A program made the translations under genes and the position numbers. Source: Proteiniphilum propionicum (GTDB lineage: Bacteria; Bacteroidota; Bacteroidia; Bacteroidales; Dysgonomonadaceae). From it: a DNA stretch of 64,000 nt. The notes under the pieces are model-generated. The model had not been told where the DNA came from and ran no database searches. It saw only the letters and a list, made by a program, of their open reading frames with translations. The DNA lies in NCBI RefSeq assembly GCF_022267555.1, contig NZ_CP073586.1, positions 2,161,501 through 2,225,500 on the forward strand. The letters are read 5' to 3'. Shown here piece after piece: positions 1-7,535 of the stretch; positions within the stretch are counted from its first letter, which is position 1, and every line of letters begins with the position of its first letter.

Positions 1-276
1 CCCATTGGTCTTTCCATGGTAAACAAGCTGTCCCCAGTACGTTTTGCATCACTTTTGATGGGGGTCTGGTATCTCTCAATGGCGACAGCCAATAAGCTGG
101 CAGGCGCATTAAGTTCACTTTATCCCGAGGAGGGAAAGGTGAAATCGCTTCTCGGGATTGAGATTTCCACCCTCTTCGATTTTTTTATGGTGTTTGTAGT
201 GATGGCCGCAGTTGCTTCTTTTATCCTGCTCCTTTTGTCCAGGCAATTAAATAAACTGATGCATGGCGTACGGTAG
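1..276 (+). CDS. Proton-dependent oligopeptide (POT/PTR) transporter, C-terminal end
   Basis: This is the 3' end of a gene that begins before the window; the frame is open from base 1. The start of the visible peptide (PIGLSMVNKLSP, then LLMGVWYLSMATANKLAG) is the conserved stretch near the end of POT-family di/tripeptide-proton symporters, which lie in the inner membrane. The last hydrophobic helix (about residues 60-82 of the visible part) and the short basic tail fit the end of the protein. Family assignment rests on this one block; substrate specificity cannot be read from it. The gene converges on the minus-strand gene that ends at 288, leaving 11 bp between them. Confidence 0.75.
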   Translation, partial: PIGLSMVNKLSPVRFASLLMGVWYLSMATANKLAGALSSLYPEEGKVKSLLGIEISTLFDFFMVFVVMAAVASFILLLLSRQLNKLMHGVR

Positions 277-287
277 TTTAAATATGC

Positions 288-1118
288 TCATTTGCCTGCG
301 GTAGACGCAATAATGCCTCTGAAATAGCCGATTGATTCTGCAATACCCAGAAAAGGATCTTTCATATTACGTTCATGCTCAAGGCTGCATACTCCTGTGT
401 ATCCCACTTTGCGTAGCATCTTCACAAAAGCCGGGAAGTCGATGATGCCTCGTCCTACCTCAACTGAATAACCGGCTTTGGAAGCTCCTGTAACATCTTT
501 GATATGGATATCGAACACACGTGAGTGGTATTTCTTCAGGTCTTTTACAGGATCTTTTCCATTTCGTGTGTCATGCCCCACATCCAAGCACATGCCGATA
601 CGCTGATCCAGATTCTTTACATTTTCCCAAACATCATCGGCATCAGGATACAAAGGCATGTCCGGGCCATGCAGATGAATAGCATAGCGCATATCATACT
701 CTTTCACTTTCTTGTCGACATAAGGCAGCAGCTCATAGTTGGGAACACCAACAATCAATTTCACGCCTACACGTTTTGCATACTCGAATGCATCATCGAT
801 CTCTTTTTCTGACCTCATGTAGATAGGGCCTACGGCATAACCTGTTATTCCTTTGGAGGCAAGCTTGTTGTGAAAAGCGGCAATCTCGGGGCCCGTACTT
901 TTGAAAGGAAGGTGGAAGTCTTTTATACATAGATATTTAACATCGCACTTTTCCATTATCTCCAGTGTCTTGTCAAGATCAAAGTTTGCAAATGTATAGC
1001 CTGCCATGCCAATATTGAACTTTTCGAATGTTTCCGGTGCCGGTTGAGGGTCAGGCCGTTCTTGTGCTGAAATCACGAGTGATACCATTAATCCCGTTAT
1101 TAAAAAAGTTTTTCTCAT
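288..1118 (-). CDS. Exported sugar phosphate isomerase/epimerase-like TIM-barrel protein
   Basis: A 276-residue protein if the ATG at 1118 is used. A longer reading from 1205 would add 29 residues that cross the promoter, so 1118 is preferred. The N-terminus (MRKTFLITGLMVSLVISAQ) is a signal peptide, so the protein is secreted to the periplasm. The body matches the xylose-isomerase-like/AP endonuclease family 2 TIM barrel: conserved pieces are NIGMAGYTF, GVKLIVGVPN, MRYAIHLHGPD, IGMCLDVGHDTR and FDIHIKDV, with His/Asp/Glu metal ligands, and a final VCSLEHER with the last Glu. Such periplasmic enzymes in Bacteroidota often act on sugars or inositol-like compounds, but the substrate is unknown here. 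A 16-bp palindrome in the promoter suggests control by a DNA-binding repressor. Confidence 0.75.
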   Translation of the reverse strand: MRKTFLITGLMVSLVISAQERPDPQPAPETFEKFNIGMAGYTFANFDLDKTLEIMEKCDVKYLCIKDFHLPFKSTGPEIAAFHNKLASKGITGYAVGPIYMRSEKEIDDAFEYAKRVGVKLIVGVPNYELLPYVDKKVKEYDMRYAIHLHGPDMPLYPDADDVWENVKNLDQRIGMCLDVGHDTRNGKDPVKDLKKYHSRVFDIHIKDVTGASKAGYSVEVGRGIIDFPAFVKMLRKVGYTGVCSLEHERNMKDPFLGIAESIGYFRGIIASTAGK

Positions 1119-1134
1119 GTTTTTTACATTTTTA

Positions 1135-1155
1135 TTGTGTACGTACACAAAGATA
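1135..1155 (-). promoter_or_regulatory. Minus-strand promoter with overlapping 16-bp palindromic operator
   Basis: On the minus strand TATCTTTG (1155-1148) matches the Bacteroidota -7 box TAnnTTTG. It overlaps a perfect 16-bp palindrome, TTGTGTACGTACACAA (1135-1150), centred close to the expected transcription start. A dimeric repressor bound there would block initiation of the TIM-barrel gene at 1118. No regulator gene is visible nearby. Confidence 0.5.
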
Positions 1156-1290
1156 GTTGAAATTTTATAAATATTTGCAGCTGCACCTGTTTTTTTAATC
1201 TGCATTTATTTATTCTCTTTTTTCCCAGCAAATAACATCTCATATTTATCTTTATGAATATGAACGGGATTATTACTTCAAAAAACCTTT

Positions 1291-1298
1291 TATCTTTG
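1291..1298 (+). promoter_or_regulatory. -7 promoter element for the RNA methyltransferase gene
   Basis: TATCTTTG fits the Bacteroidota -7 consensus and sits 19 bp before the ATG at 1318, so the leader would be only about a dozen bases. It argues for the ATG at 1318 rather than the in-frame GTG at 1309. Confidence 0.45.
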
Positions 1299-1317
1299 TA
1301 GCTTAAACGTGTTTGTG

Positions 1318-2745
1318 ATGAAATTACCCAACGATTTTACCAAATCTGTCAGGCCTTTATTGGAAGATGAAACGGAATCATTCCTTACAGCGCTAACTGG
1401 CGATGCGCCGATAAGCATCCGCCTGAACCCGGTTAAAACGGAACGCAATCCTATGGCATTTGCAGAGCCGGTGCAACGTGTTCCATGGTCCCGATGGGGA
1501 TTTTATCTGGAAGAACGTCCGGCTTTCACATTCGATCCTCTATTCCACAGCGGGTATTACTATGTGCAGGAAGCCTCTTCAATGTTTATAGAGCATATTG
1601 TGCGGCAATTATTTACACATCCGGTAACCTGCCTCGATTTGTGTGCTGCTCCCGGGGGGAAATCGCTCTCCATTCTTTCCTCACTTTCCGAAGGAAGCCT
1701 GCTGGTTAGCAATGAAGTGGTCCGTCAGCGTGCCAATGTATTATCCGAGACAATTGCAAAATCAGGATATTCCAACGTAATGGTCACAAATAACGCTCCA
1801 AACGAATTTAACAGTTTCCCTCAACTTTTCGATTTTATACTTGTTGATGCACCCTGCTCCGGTGAAGGGATGTTTCGTAAAGATAAGGAGGCGATAAGTG
1901 AGTGGTCCGTAAACAGTGTGCGACTATGTGCAGCACGGCAAAAAGATATTTTGAACGATGTGTGGCCGGCTCTCAAACCCGGAGGAGTGCTTGTTTACAG
2001 CACCTGTACATATAATGTTGCAGAGAATGAAGAAAATGTTCTCAAAACAGCAGGGAAGTGGAATGCCGAATTTGTGCAGGTTGATATTGATCAAGGGTGG
2101 GGAATCTCCTCCTCGTTCGACAATCGGGTGCCCGGCTATCGTTTTTTTCCGCATAAAACAAGAGGCGAGGGGTTATTTGTAACCATTTTAAAAAAATCTG
2201 AGGAACAGGGATTTAAAAAGGTGCTTGCAACTGTAAAGAATAAAAAGAAAACATCACTGTTATTGAAGGAACGATCTTATTACTCGAATTTTTTGGTAAC
2301 CCCCGACTCTTTCTGTTTTTTAGAGTCAGGTCATTCTGTACATGCTCTGCCTGCAGAACAGCTGGAATTGTTAATTTCTTTAAACGAACGTTTAAATGTT
2401 GTCTCCATGGGAATAGAAATAGGTGAATACAAAGGTAAGGATTTCATTCCTTCGCATATTCTTGCCATGAACAGAAAACTCAACGCCAGAGTATTCCCTC
2501 GTTACAGTGTGAATTATGAAAAGGCTATCGCATATCTCCGGAGAGAAAGCATTGTTTGTCCCGATGCACCAAAAGGTTTTTTGCTGCTTACATATAATGA
2601 TGAACCTATTGGCTTTGTAAAGAACCTCGGAAGCCGGGCTAATAATCTGTATCCTCACGAGTGGCGTATCCGCAGCGGCCATTTCCCTGATAATTCACCT
2701 GAGATCTTTCATCCGAATACTTATATTAAAACGGTTCATCCCTAA
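1318..2745 (+). CDS. NOL1/NOP2/Sun (RsmF-like) RNA m5C methyltransferase
   Basis: Transfers a methyl group from SAM to C5 of a cytosine in RNA, most likely 16S rRNA or tRNA. The SAM motif DLCAAPGGKS lies in the middle of the Rossmann domain. Both catalytic cysteines are present: DAPCSGEG (Cys180, counted from the ATG at 1318) and YSTCTYN (Cys230). The N-terminal RNA-recognition part and a C-terminal PUA-like extension (about residues 300-475) match the length of RsmF-type enzymes (about 470 residues). The frame can start at a GTG at 1309, but the ATG at 1318 is preferred. The histidine kinase gene follows after 18 bp, so the two may be co-transcribed. Confidence 0.85.
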   Translation: MKLPNDFTKSVRPLLEDETESFLTALTGDAPISIRLNPVKTERNPMAFAEPVQRVPWSRWGFYLEERPAFTFDPLFHSGYYYVQEASSMFIEHIVRQLFTHPVTCLDLCAAPGGKSLSILSSLSEGSLLVSNEVVRQRANVLSETIAKSGYSNVMVTNNAPNEFNSFPQLFDFILVDAPCSGEGMFRKDKEAISEWSVNSVRLCAARQKDILNDVWPALKPGGVLVYSTCTYNVAENEENVLKTAGKWNAEFVQVDIDQGWGISSSFDNRVPGYRFFPHKTRGEGLFVTILKKSEEQGFKKVLATVKNKKKTSLLLKERSYYSNFLVTPDSFCFLESGHSVHALPAEQLELLISLNERLNVVSMGIEIGEYKGKDFIPSHILAMNRKLNARVFPRYSVNYEKAIAYLRRESIVCPDAPKGFLLLTYNDEPIGFVKNLGSRANNLYPHEWRIRSGHFPDNSPEIFHPNTYIKTVHP

Positions 2746-2763
2746 TTATAAGACTAAAGCCCT

Positions 2764-3909
2764 ATGTTCCATATTCAATTCCGGCAACCACTCATATACC
2801 TGTTTGTAACACTGGCAATCGCCGGTGCATTACTGTCGCTGCTGTTATCAAACAGGCTGGTCAATGAGCTGGCCAATGAAGAGCGGCGCAAAATGGAGAT
2901 ATGGGCGCTTGCTACCGAGTCGATGGCTTCAAATGATGAAGTTGATATGTCTTTGGTTTTGACAATTCTGGAGAGTAACAACACTATTCCTGTTATTCTT
3001 TATGATAAAGGAACGGGTAGGCTAATACCTCGCAATATAAAGCTTCCGGAAGAGGATATGGAGGTATTTCTGCAAAATAAAACTGAAGAGTTTGGCCGGA
3101 GGCATAATCCTATTGTGTTGGACGAAATGAACCAGTTGCTTTATTACGATGACTCGCATACTCTTAAACAGCTGCAGATCTATCCCTATGTGGAACTGTT
3201 GGTGATAGCCCTCTTTATTGGTTTGGCTTTTTTTGCACTGAACCGTACGCAAAGGGCAGAACAGAACAAGGTGTGGGCTGGCTTATCTAAAGAGACAGCG
3301 CATCAGTTGGGGACACCGGTATCATCGCTTATGGGCTGGGTGGAATATCTAAGGATGAAGGGAGTGGATTCCTGCCTGCTGTCTGAGATTGATAAAGATA
3401 TTACACGTCTCCAGGTGATTGCAGAGCGCTTCTCGAAAATCGGTTCAACACCAGATCTCACAAATGCCGACTTGCGTGAGGTTATTACCGGCTCGTTGTC
3501 ATATCTTGAGAAGCGCGTTTCAGGAGAAGTGATATTTCGTACGCTTTTACCAGAACAACCGGTAATTACATTGCTGAATGAATCGCTGTTCGGCTGGGTG
3601 ATCGAGAATATGGCCAAAAACGGGGTGGATGCCATGCAGGGGAAGGGAACCATGATGTTTGCAATCACCGAGAAGGGAAACAGGGTTATACTGGATGTTT
3701 CCGACACGGGCAGGGGTATCCATAAATCGAAATTCAAAACAATATTTACACCCGGGTACACCACCAAAGAGAGAGGGTGGGGATTGGGGCTCTCACTTGT
3801 GAAAAGAATAGTTGAAGTGAGCCATGGCGGGAAAATCTTTGTAAAGAGATCTGAACTGGGCAAAGGCACCACTTTTCGCATTGAATTAAGTAAAAACCTT
3901 AAAACTTGA
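2764..3909 (+). CDS. Membrane sensor histidine kinase without adjacent response regulator
   Basis: An integral membrane two-component sensor kinase of 381 residues. It has a transmembrane helix at about residues 8-28, a periplasmic loop of about 110 residues, and a second helix at about 140-160. A dimerisation/phosphoacceptor domain contains the H-box KETAHQLGTP with His180. The ATPase domain shows the N-box (ENMAKNGVDAM), the G1 box DTGRGI and the G2 box GWGLGLSLVKRIVE. No response regulator gene lies next to it, so its partner must be elsewhere. It follows the RNA methyltransferase by 18 bp on the same strand. The sensed signal is unknown. Confidence 0.85.
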   Translation: MFHIQFRQPLIYLFVTLAIAGALLSLLLSNRLVNELANEERRKMEIWALATESMASNDEVDMSLVLTILESNNTIPVILYDKGTGRLIPRNIKLPEEDMEVFLQNKTEEFGRRHNPIVLDEMNQLLYYDDSHTLKQLQIYPYVELLVIALFIGLAFFALNRTQRAEQNKVWAGLSKETAHQLGTPVSSLMGWVEYLRMKGVDSCLLSEIDKDITRLQVIAERFSKIGSTPDLTNADLREVITGSLSYLEKRVSGEVIFRTLLPEQPVITLLNESLFGWVIENMAKNGVDAMQGKGTMMFAITEKGNRVILDVSDTGRGIHKSKFKTIFTPGYTTKERGWGLGLSLVKRIVEVSHGGKIFVKRSELGKGTTFRIELSKNLKT

Positions 3910-4019
3910 TCAATAATTTTTTATCCTGAAATAAGCTAGTTAGGCGAATACTATTATTTGAGTGCAAACATTTTTTTCCATACAAAACCAAAAGAAAATC
4001 TGTTAAGCGAATATCTTTC

Positions 4020-4682
4020 TTAGAGTGTAACTGTTACTTCTGATGCCCCGGCATAATTTTTCAATAAATCCACCGAATAATCAACTGCCTCCTGCAGCCC
4101 CTCTTTACCTGAATATCCGTTGATTAGCATTAACAGGCGTGTAGTACCGGCTGTGATCTTTGTGCGCTCTTCATCACTTGTTGGGGTACCGATTCCACTA
4201 AGCTTATCACGGTAAACGGGTAATCCTTCAATATTCATTAGCCCTCTGCCAATAGCATTGAACTTCTCGCCTGCTTCACCTACACCCAGAACCAGGCCTC
4301 CCTGAATCTTATCATCATCGAACCCGCCAATTGAATAGCCGGTTTTAAGTGAAACCAGGTTGACCAGATCTACCAGTGTGCCGATCTGATAAAGTTTCTG
4401 GTCTTTCAGAATCCTTCGGCATAAAGCCTCAGCTGAAGGCCGGTAACGGTTTGGGTCTTTCCCCAGCTTTTTGTACACTTGCCGCGTGGCGAGTATTGCC
4501 GGCCTTTTTTTGATATCTTCAATATTGTGCTTTGAGGCAAACCGACTTGAAAAATACTGGATCTCCTGCCATAAACTGGCATTAAACGGGCTATTAATTA
4601 CTTCACAAGTAATCGCTGCCATGCTAAATTCAGGACATACCTCTAAAATTTCTTCGCTTATTGTAATATTCCTCACCTCCAT
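4020..4682 (-). CDS. B3/B4 tRNA-binding domain protein
   Basis: A 220-residue soluble protein made almost entirely of the B3/B4 domain otherwise found in the beta subunit of phenylalanyl-tRNA synthetase. Typical pieces are RPAILATRQVYKKLGKDPNRYRPS near residue 60-90 and the central LVDLVNLVSLKTGYSIGGFD. Free-standing B3/B4 proteins are thought to bind or edit aminoacyl-tRNA or amino acids; the exact job is not established. The gene is alone on the minus strand between the histidine kinase (convergent) and the divergent zapB/zapA unit, with a TATCTTTG -7 box about 65 bp before its ATG. Confidence 0.75.
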   Translation of the reverse strand: MEVRNITISEEILEVCPEFSMAAITCEVINSPFNASLWQEIQYFSSRFASKHNIEDIKKRPAILATRQVYKKLGKDPNRYRPSAEALCRRILKDQKLYQIGTLVDLVNLVSLKTGYSIGGFDDDKIQGGLVLGVGEAGEKFNAIGRGLMNIEGLPVYRDKLSGIGTPTSDEERTKITAGTTRLLMLINGYSGKEGLQEAVDYSVDLLKNYAGASEVTVTL

Positions 4683-5077
4683 TATTAACCTTTATCAATT
4701 TCTATAAATCTCATCTAATCTCCATTAATCCGCTTCAAACTTTACACAAAGATAAAAAATATAACACAAAAAGTTCGACAGGTGATGTTTCGCTGCCCTC
4801 TCTCGAATCTGGCCTAATGCTGCCCTTGCCCGAATCTGGCCTAATAAAGTGCAGAAAACACTTAGCGTGCTTCCATGCAACGCAAAACATCATCACACCT
4901 TATATTTAGCTATATTCACACATTATGAATGTATGAGAAAGTCTGGAAGCAAATTTAAATATCCAACCTTAGTAAAAATCAGTAGTATTAATTATTTATA
5001 TATTCTAAAAAATAAGAACCGATTAATTTGTGTAAGTCTGTAGCAATAACTATATTTGCGTGAATTTTTGTTTTCAT
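4683..5077. other. Intergenic region with divergent promoters and paired repeats
   Basis: No gene is supported here. On the minus strand TATCTTTG (4754-4747) is a promoter for the B3/B4 gene. A 15-bp direct repeat, CGAATCTGGCCTAAT, occurs at 4804-4818 and 4831-4845. It is bracketed by a near-inverted pair, GATGTTTCGC (4784-4793) and GCAAAACATC (4882-4891), so the segment could fold into one long hairpin. A good plus-strand promoter ends the region. Confidence 0.4.
5027..5058 (+). promoter_or_regulatory. Promoter of the zapB-like/zapA unit
   Basis: TTTG at 5027-5030 and TATATTTG at 5051-5058 are separated by 20 bp, an almost exact copy of the Bacteroidota sigma-ABfr promoter (TTTG-N19-TAnnTTTG). 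The ATG at 5078 follows about 14 bp after the expected start site. Confidence 0.65.
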
Positions 5078-5368
5078 ATGGCTGAGAAACATGATAAACT
5101 GCTTATCGATCTGGAGGTGCGAATAAAACAGGTGATGTTTTTATGTGACTCATTGAAAGACGAAAACGCTCGATTAAAGACAGAGATACAGTCGAAGTAT
5201 AATCAGTTGAGCGCTACGGTTGAAGAACTTGAGCAGTTGAAAACAAAATATGACAGTTTAAAAATAGCCCGGACCATTACTGCTTCATCGGTAGATGTGG
5301 ATATCGCGAAGGCCAGGCTGTCGAAATTGGTGCGAGAAGTTGATAAGTGCATAAATTTGTTGAAATAA
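5078..5368 (+). CDS. ZapB-like coiled-coil cell division protein
   Basis: A 96-residue cytoplasmic protein, almost all alpha-helical coiled coil from residue 5 to 90 (heptads around KHDKLLIDLEVRIKQVMFLCD and ENARLKTEIQSKYNQLSATVEEL). Its place 19 bp upstream of zapA and its size fit the ZapB-like partner often found before zapA in Bacteroidota; ZapB-type proteins help bundle FtsZ filaments through ZapA. The ATG at 5078 is chosen over a possible upstream start at 5060 because it follows the promoter closely and because the six extra residues (MNFCFH) are not coiled coil. The family identity is inferred from context rather than from specific motifs. Confidence 0.65.
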   Translation: MAEKHDKLLIDLEVRIKQVMFLCDSLKDENARLKTEIQSKYNQLSATVEELEQLKTKYDSLKIARTITASSVDVDIAKARLSKLVREVDKCINLLK

Positions 5369-5387
5369 CCTTTAAGAAATTTATGTG

Positions 5388-5690
5388 ATGGGCGACGAGA
5401 AATTATTATTAACATTAGAGATTGCCGGCAGGAGGTATCCGCTGAAAATTGAGCTATCGGAAGAACAGGCATTCCGTGAAGCCGCTAAAAAGATAAACAG
5501 TAAAATAAACCAATACCGTGTTGCTTACGGTGGGGGCAACTCTAACCTTACAACACAGGATTTTATGGCTATGACGGCCATTCAGGCATTGGCAGAGAAT
5601 TTTTCACTCGGTGATAAGAATAATACGAAACCCTTTGAAGATAAAATAGATTCGTTAATTAACGAGTTGGATAATTATCTGAGAAAATAA
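5388..5690 (+). CDS. zapA: Cell division protein ZapA
   Basis: A 100-residue protein that binds FtsZ and stabilises the Z-ring. The N-terminal globular part (LLLTLEIAGRRYPLKIELSE) and a following helical region with AKKINSKINQYR and the conserved DFMAMTAIQALAENF are the usual ZapA pattern. The C-terminus (KPFEDKIDSLINELDNYLRK) is the coiled-coil tail. The ATG at 5388 is preferred; a GTG one codon earlier is also in frame. It is co-directional with the ZapB-like gene, and rny follows after a structured 174-bp gap. Confidence 0.85.
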   Translation: MGDEKLLLTLEIAGRRYPLKIELSEEQAFREAAKKINSKINQYRVAYGGGNSNLTTQDFMAMTAIQALAENFSLGDKNNTKPFEDKIDSLINELDNYLRK

Positions 5691-5692
5691 TT

Positions 5693-5774
5693 CATACCTC
5701 TTATATAAAGGGGTATGTATAAACGCACCTTTTAGGCACATTAGTTGTGATAGGCTTAATTGTGTGCTTTTTTT
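5693..5774 (+). terminator. Two hairpins after zapA, the second a Rho-independent terminator
   Basis: A 10-bp stem (CATACCTCTT 5693-5702 / AAGGGGTATG 5708-5717, one G-T pair) with a 5-base loop begins two bases after the zapA stop. A second hairpin (GCACA 5736-5740 / TGTGC 5763-5767) runs straight into seven T residues (5768-5774) and should end transcription. The first stem has no T tract and may protect the mRNA end or belong to a small RNA. Confidence 0.55.
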
Positions 5775-5864
5775 ATTTATTTAAGAGATAGGACAAAGAA
5801 CTTCTTTCCGGAGTATTAATTATGAATCCGGCAAGAGAATATAAATAAATTAATAATACGAAAT

Positions 5865-7394
5865 ATGGGAATAGTTATAGGAATTATCGGATTGGTAATA
5901 GGGGCGGCTGTTGCCTGGTTTATCACCGGTAAGATGGCCAATTCGCGTGCTCAGAACATTTTGAGCGACGCAGAAAAGGATGCTGAGGTAATAAAGAAGA
6001 AATTATTGCTTGAAGCCAAAGAGGAGATCCTCGCAATGAAAACGGAAGCAGAGAAGCAGGCAAATGCACGTACGTCTAAAATTCAAATTACTGAAAACAG
6101 GCTGAAACAACGTGAAATGACGATAAACCAGAAGCAGGATGAACTGAACAAGAAATTTATTGAGCTTGATGAATCTAAAATGAATCTGGTTAATCAGCAG
6201 GAATTTCTTGATAAGAAAAGTTCAGAGCTGGATCGTTTGCACAGACAATCGGTTGAGAAGCTGGAAACCATTTCAGGGCTTTCGGCAGAGGAGGCCAAGG
6301 AGCGCTTGGTAGAGTCCTTGAAAGAAGAAGCCAAGACCGATGCGCAGTCATATGTAAACGACATTATGGAAGAGGCCAAAATGACTGCAACCAAAGAGGC
6401 TAAACGTATTGTAATACAGACTATTCAGCGAGTGGCAACAGAGACGTCAATTGAGAATGCCATTACAGTGTTCCATATAGACTCCGATGAGGTAAAAGGG
6501 CGGATCATAGGCCGTGAAGGAAGAAATATTCGCGCCTTGGAAGCAGCTACAGGAGTTGAGATTGTGGTTGATGATACCCCCGAAGCAATTGTTTTGTCGG
6601 GCTTCGATCCGGTACGACGTGAAATTGCACGCCTTTCACTGCATCAACTTGTAGCCGATGGGCGCATTCATCCTGCCCGCATAGAAGAGGTTGTTTCAAA
6701 AGTGAGGAAGCAAATAGAGGAGGAGATTGTGGAGACAGGTAAGCGTACCATTATAGATTTGGGAATTCATGGACTTCATCCCGAGCTGATCCGTATGGTG
6801 GGGAAAATGAAATATCGTTCATCTTACGGGCAAAATCTGTTGCAGCACTCGCGTGAGACAGCCAATCTTTGTGCGATAATGGCTTCTGAGCTTGGATTGA
6901 ATCCCAAAAAAGCAAAGCGTGCCGGGTTATTGCATGATATAGGTAAGGTTCCCGATGATGAGCCCGAACTTCCACACGCTGTGCTTGGTATGAAACTTGC
7001 TGAAAAATTCAAGGAAAAACCTGATATTTGTAATGCAATAGGCTCACATCACGATGAGGTAGAGATGACTACTCTGCTGGCGCCCATTGTTCAGGTGTGT
7101 GATGCTATTTCCGGAGCACGTCCCGGAGCTCGGCGTGAGATAGTGGAGGCATATATTAAACGGTTGAACGACCTTGAAAATATGGCTCTCTCTTATCCCG
7201 GTGTTTTAAAAACATATGCCATTCAGGCGGGACGTGAACTCCGTGTTATTGTTGGAGCCGATAAGATAGATGATCAGGATACAGAAAAGCTTTCAGCCGA
7301 TATCGCTCGAAAGATACAGACCGAGATGACCTATCCGGGACAGGTGAAGATTACTGTTATTCGCGAGACACGTGCAGTGAGCTACGCTAAATAG
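5865..7394 (+). CDS. rny: Ribonuclease Y
   Basis: Membrane-anchored endoribonuclease that starts mRNA decay. The protein is 509 residues, the normal length. It has an N-terminal membrane helix ([20 protein letters not shown]), a long coiled coil (about residues 25-200), and a KH domain with [15 protein letters not shown] at about 212-226. An HD phosphohydrolase domain carries LLHDIGK near residue 356 and SHHDE downstream as metal ligands, and the C-terminus shows the typical [11 protein letters not shown]. The ATG at 5865 gives exactly the expected membrane anchor. A terminator upstream suggests its own promoter in the 90 bp before the start, but no clear -7 box is visible. Confidence 0.95.
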   Translation: MGIVIGIIGLVIGAAVAWFITGKMANSRAQNILSDAEKDAEVIKKKLLLEAKEEILAMKTEAEKQANARTSKIQITENRLKQREMTINQKQDELNKKFIELDESKMNLVNQQEFLDKKSSELDRLHRQSVEKLETISGLSAEEAKERLVESLKEEAKTDAQSYVNDIMEEAKMTATKEAKRIVIQTIQRVATETSIENAITVFHIDSDEVKGRIIGREGRNIRALEAATGVEIVVDDTPEAIVLSGFDPVRREIARLSLHQLVADGRIHPARIEEVVSKVRKQIEEEIVETGKRTIIDLGIHGLHPELIRMVGKMKYRSSYGQNLLQHSRETANLCAIMASELGLNPKKAKRAGLLHDIGKVPDDEPELPHAVLGMKLAEKFKEKPDICNAIGSHHDEVEMTTLLAPIVQVCDAISGARPGARREIVEAYIKRLNDLENMALSYPGVLKTYAIQAGRELRVIVGADKIDDQDTEKLSADIARKIQTEMTYPGQVKITVIRETRAVSYAK

Positions 7395-7435
7395 GCTATA
7401 TAAAACAAACCGGCGTTTCCGACATATAAAATAAA

Positions 7436-7459
7436 AGGAGCATTAAATGCTCCTTTTTC
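7436..7459 (+). terminator. Rho-independent terminator of rny
   Basis: AGGAGCAT-TAA-ATGCTCCT followed by TTTTT forms an 8-bp stem with a U tract 42 bp after the rny stop. Confidence 0.75.
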
Positions 7460-7535
7460 TATATCATACATGATGTCTGGTGTTCACATGCCGATAGTGT
7501 TTAAACGTTGTCGGGAGTTTACATGCTACGGGTTT

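Noticed and set aside
2764-3909. A complete two-component pair at the histidine kinase
   Set aside because: Neither neighbour is a receiver-domain protein; the kinase is an orphan in this window.
5691-5864. Calling a 6S RNA gene between zapA and rny
   Set aside because: The gap holds two separate small hairpins rather than the long rod with a central bubble; kept as a question only.
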